This document shows, piece after piece, positions 53,937 to 61,253 of a stretch of DNA of 64,000 bases; the stretch's first letter is position 1; every line of letters starts with the position of its first letter. The stretch lies in assembly GCA_965209045.1 (NCBI GenBank), contig CBDBPW010000001.1:868001-932000 (forward strand), in the 5' to 3' direction. A program made the translations under genes and the position numbers. Below the pieces are notes generated by a model that worked only from the letters and a program-made list of their open reading frames with translations, ran no database searches and was not told where the DNA came from. The stretch is from JAJEFO01 sp965209045 (GTDB lineage: Bacteria; Pseudomonadota; Alphaproteobacteria; Rhodobacterales; Rhodobacteraceae).

Positions 53937-54503
53937 TCAGCCGGCGCGGCGGATCCGTCGCGCCCTAGCCTTGCCACGTTCCGGGCGGGTTGCTGCATCG
54001 CAATGGCTCGCTTCAGGCACTGCCCGTGACGCTGATCCCTGGCCGGAATTCCGTTTCTTGAACGGCCCCATGCCATTTCGCGCGAGCGCGTCTGCGCGCT
54101 CGTTTTCCGGATGGCCGGCGTGACCCTTCACCCAGGACCACTGAACGTCATGCACGCTTTGGGCTGCATCGAGTCTTTGCCACAGGTCCACGTTCCTTAC
54201 CGGCTTCCTGGCGGACGTTTGCCAGCCCCTGGCCTTCCACGCGGGCATCCAGGACGTGATGCCGTTTTTTACATAGGCCGAGTCGGTGACAAGCGTGAGC
54301 CGCGACGGACGCCTCAACGCCTCAAGCGCGTGGATCGCGGCCAGAAGTTCCATCCGGTTGTTCGTGGTCAGGGCCTCCCCGCCGAACAGCTCTCGCTCAC
54401 GCACGACGCGGTCGCGTTCCTTGGCGACCAAGAGCACTCCCCAGCCGCCCGGACCCGGGTTGCCCGAACAGGCGCCGTCGGTATAGGCAAGGATCTGTGT
54501 CAC
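53937..54503 (-). CDS. rnhA: Ribonuclease HI
   Basis: RNase HI removes RNA from RNA-DNA hybrids. The DEDD active site is complete: Asp9 (YTDGACSGNPGPGGWG), Glu52 (NNRMELLA), Asp74 (TDSAYV) and Asp138 (NERADALA). At 188 residues it is about 35 longer than usual because of a basic, low-complexity C-terminal tail (KKRNSGQG to the end). The start overlaps the end of the GST gene (ATGA). Together with gst, a methyltransferase and ispH it forms one minus-strand operon. Confidence 0.95.
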   Translation of the reverse strand: MTQILAYTDGACSGNPGPGGWGVLLVAKERDRVVRERELFGGEALTTNNRMELLAAIHALEALRRPSRLTLVTDSAYVKNGITSWMPAWKARGWQTSARKPVRNVDLWQRLDAAQSVHDVQWSWVKGHAGHPENERADALARNGMGPFKKRNSGQGSASRAVPEASHCDAATRPERGKARARRIRRAG

Positions 54504-55123
54504 CCGGGGACGTGGTCAAGCCCGACGTAACCGGGCTGCTCCGCCATTCCCTGCAGCCATGCCCGGATGGCCGGAAACCGCTCCAGGTCGTATCCGCCCC
54601 TGGAGTCGGCTGTATGCGTGTAGGCATAGAGCGAAACGTCGGCGACTGTTGGCCGGTCGCCGGTCAGCCACGCCGCGTTCTGCAGCCGGCCCTCCATGAT
54701 GCCAAGGATTTCGTGGCCGCGGTTGAGGAGATCGGCCATGCGGTCGGGCGTCGCCTCATGCGCGCGGCTTGGGTAGCTCCTCAGTGCCGCGCGGACGGCG
54801 ATGACCCCCTCATGCTGGTTCTGTTCCCAGAACATCCAGGCCAGCACGTGCGCCCGCCGGGCGGGATCGTCGGGGAGAAGCGCCGTGCCGTTTGCGAGAT
54901 AGCAAAGGATCGCGTTGGACTCCGGCATGCGGGTTCCGTCCACAAGCTCGAGGACAGGAAGCTTCCCGAACGGGAGCCATCCCTCTTGGTGAACCCGTGC
55001 GAGCTTGGCGGAGCCTTCCTCAAGCGCCACATGCGTGTATCTGAGCTGCAACAGGGCCAGCAGCAGCCGCACCTTGTAGCTGTTGCCCGAAGAGGGCATT
55101 GAATAGAGTTTGAGATCAGTCAA
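54500..55123 (-). CDS. Glutathione S-transferase family protein
   Basis: A 207-residue GST. The thioredoxin-like N-terminal domain begins LKLYSMPSSGNSYKVRLLL, has the cis-proline GKLPVLEL and the glutathione-binding PESNAILCYLA. The helical C-terminal domain contains GDRPTVADVSLYAYTHTA. Substrate unknown; such proteins detoxify electrophiles or act as thiol transferases. It overlaps rnhA by four bases and the methyltransferase by eight. Confidence 0.92.
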   Translation of the reverse strand: MTDLKLYSMPSSGNSYKVRLLLALLQLRYTHVALEEGSAKLARVHQEGWLPFGKLPVLELVDGTRMPESNAILCYLANGTALLPDDPARRAHVLAWMFWEQNQHEGVIAVRAALRSYPSRAHEATPDRMADLLNRGHEILGIMEGRLQNAAWLTGDRPTVADVSLYAYTHTADSRGGYDLERFPAIRAWLQGMAEQPGYVGLDHVPG

Positions 55124-55715
55124 CTTTCCTGGCCTGCATCACGATCCATGGAGCCTCGACGCCATCCAGCCCCGCTTCCGTGCCGGTGGCTCGCGACAAG
55201 GTTTCGAACCCGGCCGTTTCAAGAAGTCCGGCGAGTTCGGACTCCTCATAGTATGCATAGAAGCGACCAAGGGAATCGCGTCTTTCGCCAACGCCGGTCT
55301 TGATCCCTATATGAAACAGTCCGTGTGCGGTCAACGCCTTCGCAATTCTGTCCAGATGCCCCGGCATTTCCGATCTGGGCGCGTGGAGCAGCGAGAAATT
55401 GGCATAGATCCCGTCGTAGACGGCGTCGGCATCGAGCGCGTCGAAGGCTGCAACGCGGACTTCCAGCCCGAACCGCTCGCGCGCAATTGCGGCCATTTCT
55501 GACGAGGCGTCCCAAGCATCAACCTGCAGGCCGGATCTCGCCATGCGTGCGGCTGCACGGCCCGGTCCGCAGCCGAGGTCGAGAACGCGCGCTCGGGCGG
55601 GCAAGGACTTGATGAACGCTTCCAGATGAAGGTCGTTGCGTTCCCGATGCACCATTGCCGCGTAGTCGCCGGCCATGCGGCCGTAGACATCCAGCGTCTC
55701 GCGATCCGTGGTCAT
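55116..55715 (-). CDS. Class I SAM-dependent methyltransferase
   Basis: A 199-residue methyltransferase with the SAM-binding motif I VLDLGCGPGRAAARMA and a matching motif II/III (VDAWDASSEMAAIA; GIYANFSLLHAPRSEM). It most resembles the small methyltransferases that act on toxic oxyanions or small molecules, but the substrate is not identifiable. The ATG at 55715 follows the ispH stop by 25 bases and begins a conserved MTTDRETLDVYGRMAGDYA; the longer in-frame start would overlap ispH. Confidence 0.9.
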   Translation of the reverse strand: MTTDRETLDVYGRMAGDYAAMVHRERNDLHLEAFIKSLPARARVLDLGCGPGRAAARMARSGLQVDAWDASSEMAAIARERFGLEVRVAAFDALDADAVYDGIYANFSLLHAPRSEMPGHLDRIAKALTAHGLFHIGIKTGVGERRDSLGRFYAYYEESELAGLLETAGFETLSRATGTEAGLDGVEAPWIVMQARKVD

Positions 55716-55740
55716 TCGCCCGCCTGCATCCTGCAGGCCT

Positions 55741-56691
55741 TCAAGCAGCGTCCCGAAGAATTCTCGGCACCTTGAACTCCACGTTCTCGATGGCGGTCTC
55801 AACTGCTTCGACTGTCACGCTGAACCGCTCCCGGAAGGCGTCGAGCACCTCGTTCACCAGGATTTCGGGCGCCGAGGCGCCGGCCGTGAGCCCGATGCTG
55901 CGCGCGCCCTCGATCGCGCGCCAGTCGATGTCCGCGGCGCGCTGCAGGAGCTGGGCATGCTTGCAGCCTGCCGTTCGCCCGACCTCGACCAGGCGGCTCG
56001 AGTTCGACGAGTTCGGTGCGCCAAGCACCAGGAGCGCGTCGATCTTGGGCGCAATTGCCTTGACGGCGGCCTGGCGGTTCGTAGCGGCGTAGCAGATGTC
56101 TTCCTTGTGCGGGCCGGCAATTGACGGGAAACGGGCCTTCAGGGCAGCGACGATCTCGGCCGTGTCGTCGACCGAAAGCGTGGTCTGGGTGATGTAGGCC
56201 AGCCTGTCGGGGTCGCGAGGCTCGACATGTGCAACATCCTCGACGGTCTCGACCAGAAGAATCTCCCCCTCGGGCAGCTGTCCCATGGTGCCGAGTGTCT
56301 CGGGGTGGCCCGCATGCCCGACCATGATCATTTGCAGGCCGTTGCCGTGATGCCTGGCCGCCTCGATATGCACCTTGCTGACAAGCGGGCACGTGGCGTC
56401 AACGTAGATCAGGTTGCGGCGGTTCGCCTCGGCCGGGACGGACTTTGGCACGCCGTGCGCAGAGAAGATCACCGGCCGGTCGTCGGGACACTCGTCAAGT
56501 TCCTCGACAAAGACGGCTCCCTTGGACCGGAGATCGTCCACGACGTAGCGATTGTGCACGATGTCGTGCCGCACGTAGACCGGCGGCCCCCATTTCTCCA
56601 GCGCCATCGCGACGATCTTGATGGCGCGATCGACCCCGGCACAGAATCCCCTCGGTGCCGCAAGGTAGATGGTGATGTCTGCTTCGGCCAT
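55741..56691 (-). CDS. ispH: 4-hydroxy-3-methylbut-2-enyl diphosphate reductase
   Basis: Last enzyme of the MEP isoprenoid pathway, 316 residues, a [4Fe-4S] reductase making IPP and DMAPP. The three cluster cysteines are Cys17 (PRGFCAGVDRA), Cys101 (DATCPLV) and Cys200 (DICYAATNRQ). FSAHGVP and GAPNSSNSSRLVEV are further signatures. A GGGGGAGGAG ribosome-binding site lies before the ATG at 56691, so longer in-frame starts up to 56856 are rejected. First gene of the ispH-methyltransferase-gst-rnhA operon. Confidence 0.97.
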   Translation of the reverse strand: MAEADITIYLAAPRGFCAGVDRAIKIVAMALEKWGPPVYVRHDIVHNRYVVDDLRSKGAVFVEELDECPDDRPVIFSAHGVPKSVPAEANRRNLIYVDATCPLVSKVHIEAARHHGNGLQMIMVGHAGHPETLGTMGQLPEGEILLVETVEDVAHVEPRDPDRLAYITQTTLSVDDTAEIVAALKARFPSIAGPHKEDICYAATNRQAAVKAIAPKIDALLVLGAPNSSNSSRLVEVGRTAGCKHAQLLQRAADIDWRAIEGARSIGLTAGASAPEILVNEVLDAFRERFSVTVEAVETAIENVEFKVPRILRDAA

Positions 56692-56901
56692 CGCTCCTCC
56701 CCCTTGATCGAGACATACGTTCTTTGAAGGCGCCAGTCCAGTTCGGAAGACGGCGTTGCGGGACTGTCCCACCTTGCGCGCAATTCCACGGGTGCGCCCG
56801 ACCGTTCCCGGAAGCGGACCCCGTTCGTGACCGGGCGTCGGCACGTTGTCGAACAAGCCGGCGGGATTCGGGCGGAATTTGCCTTCTGCAAGCGCAACCG
56901 G

Positions 56902-57297
56902 TCACGCAAGGGGTTTGACCAGCTGCAGCTGCCCCAGGACCAGGAGATCGTCACGCAGGTCTTCGGAGTACAACGTGTCGCTGCCTGCGATCAATGCGGC
57001 GGCGACGATCATCGCGTCACATGCGGAGAACCCCTATCGCTCGGACAGGCTGCGGCCCATCTCGTGCATGTGCAGGGTCAAGTCCTCTACGGGACACAGT
57101 TCAATCAGACCGGCGAGAAACCTGCCTGTCTCATCCCGGCTCGGCCCTGGCTTTCGACGCCAGTTCACCAGCGCCTCGTTCAGGTGCTGCCCGCTGATGC
57201 GCGGCCCTTGCTACAGAATGGCCTCGGCCCGGTCGGCCTTGGGGCCTTCATCAAGCGGTTGGCGCACGACACTGGTGTCGATGAACTTACCGCTCGT
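56902..57297 (-). pseudogene. Inactivated VapC-type PIN-domain toxin
   Basis: Directly after the antitoxin stop, the frame reads SGKFIDTSVVRQPLDEGPKA, QHLNEALVNWRRKPG, FLAGLIELCPVEDLTLHMHE, and GFSACDAMIVAAALIAGSDT, YSEDLRDDLLV: a complete VapC PIN domain with its acidic residues. The expected start codon is ACG (57297-57295), and two in-frame TAG codons occupy codon 29 and codon 88 (the latter where relatives have Tyr before GFS). It therefore cannot make full-length toxin. The rest is well preserved, so inactivation looks recent. Confidence 0.8.
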
Positions 57298-57519
57298 TCA
57301 CGGCATCGCGACTTGGCGGCTCGGCGGCATGGAGCTTGCCACGAAGTTCCCGCAGATCCTCAGCACCTCTTCGGCGCTCGGTCGGCGCAGGACTTTCGGG
57401 CCGTTTTTCCCGGGCATGAGATCAATTTGATCGCCCCCCTTCAGGTTGAGATCACGAACGAGCTCTACAGGCAGGCGCACGGCGAGAGAGTTGCCCCATC
57501 TTGAAACCCGCATCCCCAT
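57298..57519 (-). CDS. AbrB/VapB-type antitoxin
   Basis: A 73-residue swapped-hairpin DNA-binding protein beginning MGMRVSRWGNSLAVRLPVEL, with LNLKGGDQIDLMPGKNG following, the AbrB/MazE/VapB signature. Intact and directly upstream of the broken VapC toxin, it is the antitoxin of a VapBC pair. With the toxin dead, it may only act as a regulator or be on the way to loss. Confidence 0.85.
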   Translation of the reverse strand: MGMRVSRWGNSLAVRLPVELVRDLNLKGGDQIDLMPGKNGPKVLRRPSAEEVLRICGNFVASSMPPSRQVAMP

Positions 57520-57595
57520 CTCCAGCAGGGCTGGATGTACATGGTGATGTTGTAGATTGCGCGCACCAAACTGTCATGCGCCTGCCACTTCCGGA

Positions 57596-57955
57596 TCATC
57601 CCAGGCATGCTGCAAGAGCGGATGGCCGTTTGGCGACCGGACAGCGCTCATTCGTGGTGTTCACGCAGTCCGCCAGGCCGGCGAGCTGCCGGACAAGCGC
57701 GCGACTGTCCGGCGCTTCGCTGGCTCGGTTCCGCGGGGAGCGGCCGGCAGCAGCCAATGATGAGAGTTGCGGCAAGGCGATGCCGGTTAGCACGACGCCG
57801 AACCCGACGAATTTGATCGCGGTCTGCCGCCTGCGCGCCGTGGCTTCTCGTTCCACCCGTTGCGCATCACGCCTGGCGAAATCCGCGTGCCGCCTCGCCA
57901 TGTCGGCCCAGAGCGTGTCCATGGCGCTCTCGCATGTCGGCCGCATCGTGTTCAT
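57596..57955 (-). CDS. Hypothetical small protein with one membrane span
   Basis: About 119 residues if started at the ATG at 57955 (MNTMRPTCESAMDTLWADMA). The N-terminal half is a charged, heptad-like helix (RRHADFARRDAQRVEREATA), followed by one hydrophobic helix (AIKFVGFGVVLTGIALPQLS). That layout is seen in small phage-type or DUF1640-like membrane proteins, but I cannot name a family. The final ~50 residues lack character and no strong ribosome-binding site is seen, so it could be a remnant. Confidence 0.42.
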   Translation of the reverse strand: MNTMRPTCESAMDTLWADMARRHADFARRDAQRVEREATARRRQTAIKFVGFGVVLTGIALPQLSSLAAAGRSPRNRASEAPDSRALVRQLAGLADCVNTTNERCPVAKRPSALAACLG

Positions 57956-58442
57956 GCGTTCTTCGGGGACGGCGAGCCGGAGATTGTGCGGCGCCTCGCC
58001 CAAGCCTTGACCATTTGCCTGATCGCCGCGTCAGGAGAAGGCGATCAGGTCGCGGATGCCAGTCACACGACCTACATTCCGCGTGGCCTGGGCCGATACG
58101 TTGCGCCCGTCCCGGAACGGGTTACTTTCCGTGTCAACGGATGGAGGCATCTCGGACAGACGGCTTGGCAAACGGGCGAAATCCAGCCGCCGAAGGCGCT
58201 CGGAGCGGTCTCAGGCTGCGTCAGGGGAACCAGCCGAACATCTTGGCGGCGCGAGACCCCGGCAACAGGTCAAGGCCGACAGGAGCCTGGCGGACCGGCG
58301 CGAGAGGACAGGGGGCATCCGGCATGCTGAGAGCGACGGAGCATCCATGCCGCGTCGTCGTGCGGACGGTCCGCGGGGCTGTCGGTCTCGGTGAGGTCGA
58401 AGCATGCCTCCAAGTCCTGTCGCGTGGCTCGCTCGCGCCGGA
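57956..58442. other. Gene-free stretch
   Basis: About 490 bases between two possible small-protein genes. Nothing recognisable on either strand. Confidence 0.4.
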
Positions 58443-58559
58443 TCAGCCCATGGTCACCAAGACGATGACGCCGGCCGCGAGGGCGGCCACGGCCATTCCC
58501 GCCAAAAATATCGCCGGACCGGCGACGAAATCTATCATGCACTGCTCGAGCCCGATCAT
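58443..58559 (-). CDS. Putative 38-residue membrane protein
   Basis: MIGLEQCMIDFVAGPAIFLA then a hydrophobic run AGMAVAALAAGVIVLVTMG form one membrane helix. An ideal AAGGAGG ribosome-binding site stands about eight bases before the ATG at 58559, which is the main support. Function unknown; it could be a small membrane protein or a remnant. Confidence 0.4.
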   Translation of the reverse strand: MIGLEQCMIDFVAGPAIFLAGMAVAALAAGVIVLVTMG

Positions 58560-60061
58560 CCGGAGTCCTCCTTGCTCATTTTCCTTCGGTGCCGCGCGCG
58601 ACGCCGACGGGTCCGCCTGCAACGCTGTCCTGGCCAAGCATGCCGGTCCCGTGGATTCGCCTGTTCTCGCGGGCGACGGCTAGGCCGATGGCGTTTACGT
58701 TCTCTGCCGCGCCGCGATTGATGCTGACGGGCACGGGATGGTCCGTGTGCCGCACTGCCGCGTGGGCGGAGTTCCTGGCGGCCTGGTCGGGCCTGACGAT
58801 GCCTGCCTCGCCTAGAGGCTCTTCCCGGCTTCGGGAGCCTGCCGGACGCGCTGCGCTCGCGGGGCCTCGCGAACCCTTCGGGCCCGGCCATTCTTCTTGA
58901 ATTGCGATCGTGCCGCCAAGGCGATGCACCCAGACTTCGACTGCCGGTGCGTCCAGCTTGGCAGTGGGCATCAAGGCCGTCATCACGTTCTTGCACGGCC
59001 AGTTCGGGACAATGCATGCCGGCATCGTCATGAATTGCTCTTCCTCAGTTCGGCAGCACCCGGTCGTTGCCGGCTTGAATGCAACCAAATTGGCGGCACG
59101 TCGCAGCCCGGACCAGGAGATGCGCCGCCGCCGCCCGGGAAGCTTTTCCCGCGCGGTACGCGAATCCGAACCGCCGACAACCTGCTGCTGGCGCGCGGCG
59201 TTCCGTTTTACGGGCACTCTCATAGCCCGAACGCGGGGAGTCGTGCGTTAAATCTTCGTGTTGATTTTAGATTCATGGTGTCTTTTTGATAAATTTCTAT
59301 CTCTTTCCCCCGCGTTCCGCGATTCCGCCGCCCCTGCGAGCTTGCTGTCGGCGCCGATTCGGGGGGTGAGCGGCCATGTTGCGGTCCGACGATGGGAGCC
59401 GGGAGCGAAGGGTGCCGACTTCTGGGCGGCCATCCTGCGCATCAACCTTGACCTCGATCTCCAAGCCGTCATCGGCGACGGCAGTGGCGGACGCCCGCGC
59501 GCCGACCGGTGCGCGCAACGGCGCCATTGTCGCCGTCGACGAGGAAGGCGTCCCCTCGGGGACCCCATGGTCTCGGGCAATTCGGAGGGGGGCGGGCGCG
59601 GCTCGCCCGACCCGGCAATGTCTGGCAGCCTGAACATCTCCGTGTCAACTCGCGGCTGACGCGGACGGACGGTTTTCCGCGCCGTGTCCGTGCACTCGGG
59701 ATCGACGTCATGTGGACGGGCTTGGGAACCGTCCTGCCCGGCGCCTCAGTTCCACGACCGCCGTGGCAATCTGTTCAGGGATTGGATCGTCGAAAACGCG
59801 GCCACTCTGCCGTCTCGGGTCATCCAGAAGCGAATGCGCTTTCCGTACATTCACGTGCGAAGGCGTCCGTCCCAAAGCGCAAGGGATCGGAGGCGCAAGC
59901 GTCTCGGCCCGACGGGCTGCAGAGACCGCCGACCCGCAAGGAGCGACGCGAAACGAGGGATCCCGCTCAGAGCATGCGATTCTTCCGCAAGGCCGGCCGC
60001 GGGATCATCGACGACCGCTGGAAGTCCGCCTTGGCTGAATGCCGGAACAGAACCGGACGCG
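58560..60061. other. 1.5-kb stretch without a recognisable gene
   Basis: No coding region on either strand looks like a protein. At about 59240-59310 the base composition drops sharply to AT-rich (for example GATTTTAGATTCATGG and TTTTTGATAAATTTC), unlike the rest of the window. It could hold a promoter or mark a junction of acquired DNA. Confidence 0.45.
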
Positions 60062-60616
60062 TCACTCCTCGCCGCGGTCGTGCTGTTCGCGTGGTTGCCG
60101 TCCGATGACGTCCTTCAATTCGTCAAGCTCGATGAAGTTGTCGGTCTGCCGGCGCAACTCGTCGGCGATCATCGGCGGCTGCGAACGGATCGTCGAGACG
60201 ACGGATACCCGCACGCCCTGGCGCTGCAGGCTTTCGACCAACGGGCGGAAGTCGCCGTCTCCGGAAAACAGCACGATGTGATCGACATGCGGCGCGAGCT
60301 CCATGGCGTCGACCGTAAGCTCGATGTCCATGTTTCCCTTCACCCTGCGACGGCCCTGGCTGTCGGTGAATTCCTTTGCCGGCTTGGTCACCATGGCGAA
60401 CCCGTTGTAGTGGAGCCAGTCCACGAGCGGCCGGATCGGGGAGTACTCCTCGTTCTCCAGGAGCGCGGTGTAGTAGAAGGCTCGCAGCAGCTTGCCGCGC
60501 CGCATGAACTCCTGACGCAGCAGCTTGTAGTCGATGTCGAATCCCAACGCCTTCGTCGCGGCATAGAGATTCGCCCCGTCGATCAACAGAGCAAGCCGTT
60601 CGTCCTTGTAGAACAT
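60062..60616 (-). CDS. NYN-domain (LabA-like) putative RNase
   Basis: A 184-residue PIN-like NYN protein. The acidic metal site is visible: ALLIDGANLY near the N-terminus, DIELTVDAMELA in the middle, and LFSGDGDFRPLVE. NYN proteins are thought to be ribonucleases that process RNA. The ATG at 60616 has GGAAGGA about ten bases before it. It is divergent from rpoZ, a neighbour relation that is common in Rhodobacterales. Confidence 0.9.
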   Translation of the reverse strand: MFYKDERLALLIDGANLYAATKALGFDIDYKLLRQEFMRRGKLLRAFYYTALLENEEYSPIRPLVDWLHYNGFAMVTKPAKEFTDSQGRRRVKGNMDIELTVDAMELAPHVDHIVLFSGDGDFRPLVESLQRQGVRVSVVSTIRSQPPMIADELRRQTDNFIELDELKDVIGRQPREQHDRGEE

Positions 60617-60868
60617 CTGCTTGTCCTTCCCCAAAGGATTCGGGCCGGATGAAATTCACTGCAGGATGAATCGTCGGGTCGGTCCGGCCGGTTCCGACCT
60701 TCCACTGGCTCCGACTGTCCGCCTGTCGGGCGGCAATTGCAACCGTCCGCTTGGTCAAATTTCCGTAACCGGCGCATGTCGGCGGGCCCTAGGCATGCAG
60801 ATTCCGCTTGTGTTTTGCGCACCGAAGACATACCTGACTCACCGACTTCATTTCAGACGGAGATCCTG

Positions 60869-61225
60869 ATGGCCCGCGTGACGGTAGAGGACTGTGTTGA
60901 CAAGGTTCCGAACCGGTTCGACCTCGTGATGATCGCGTCGCACCGCGCTCGCGAAATCTCGACGGGCGCTCCCCTTACGGTGGACCGGGACAACGACAAG
61001 AACCCTGTCGTGTCGCTGCGCGAGATCGCGGAGGAAACCCAATCCTCGGAGGAGCTGCACGAGCGCATGATCGAGTCGCACCAGACCCAGATCGAGGTGG
61101 ACGAGCCGGAAGAGGACTCCATGGCCCTGCTCATGGGAGCGGATGACGACGCACCTGCAGATGACGACCTCAGCGAGGAGAAGCTGCTGCGGGCGCTGAT
61201 GGAAGACGCCCAGGGACGGCAGTAG
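60869..61225 (+). CDS. rpoZ: RNA polymerase omega subunit
   Basis: A 118-residue omega subunit, which binds the beta-prime subunit and helps polymerase assembly. MARVTVEDCVDKVPNRFDLV and the following IASHRAREISTG are the conserved core. The acidic C-terminal tail (DDDAPADDDLSEEKLL) is normal for alphaproteobacteria. It is followed after 28 bases by rsh, with which it is usually cotranscribed. Confidence 0.96.
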   Translation: MARVTVEDCVDKVPNRFDLVMIASHRAREISTGAPLTVDRDNDKNPVVSLREIAEETQSSEELHERMIESHQTQIEVDEPEEDSMALLMGADDDAPADDDLSEEKLLRALMEDAQGRQ

Positions 61226-61253
61226 GGGTTGGCGCTGCCCTCGGGGGGACCGG

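Noticed and set aside
53943..53964. Palindrome GGCGCGGCGGATCCGTCGCGCC-like stretch as an rplA/rnhA terminator
   Set aside because: It lies inside the rnhA 3' coding end and has no T-run; it may act as one, but the evidence is too thin to list.
56902..57297. Stop-codon reassignment (TAG read through) to explain the VapC frame
   Set aside because: TAG ends several clearly intact genes in the window, and the start codon is also lost, so decay is simpler.
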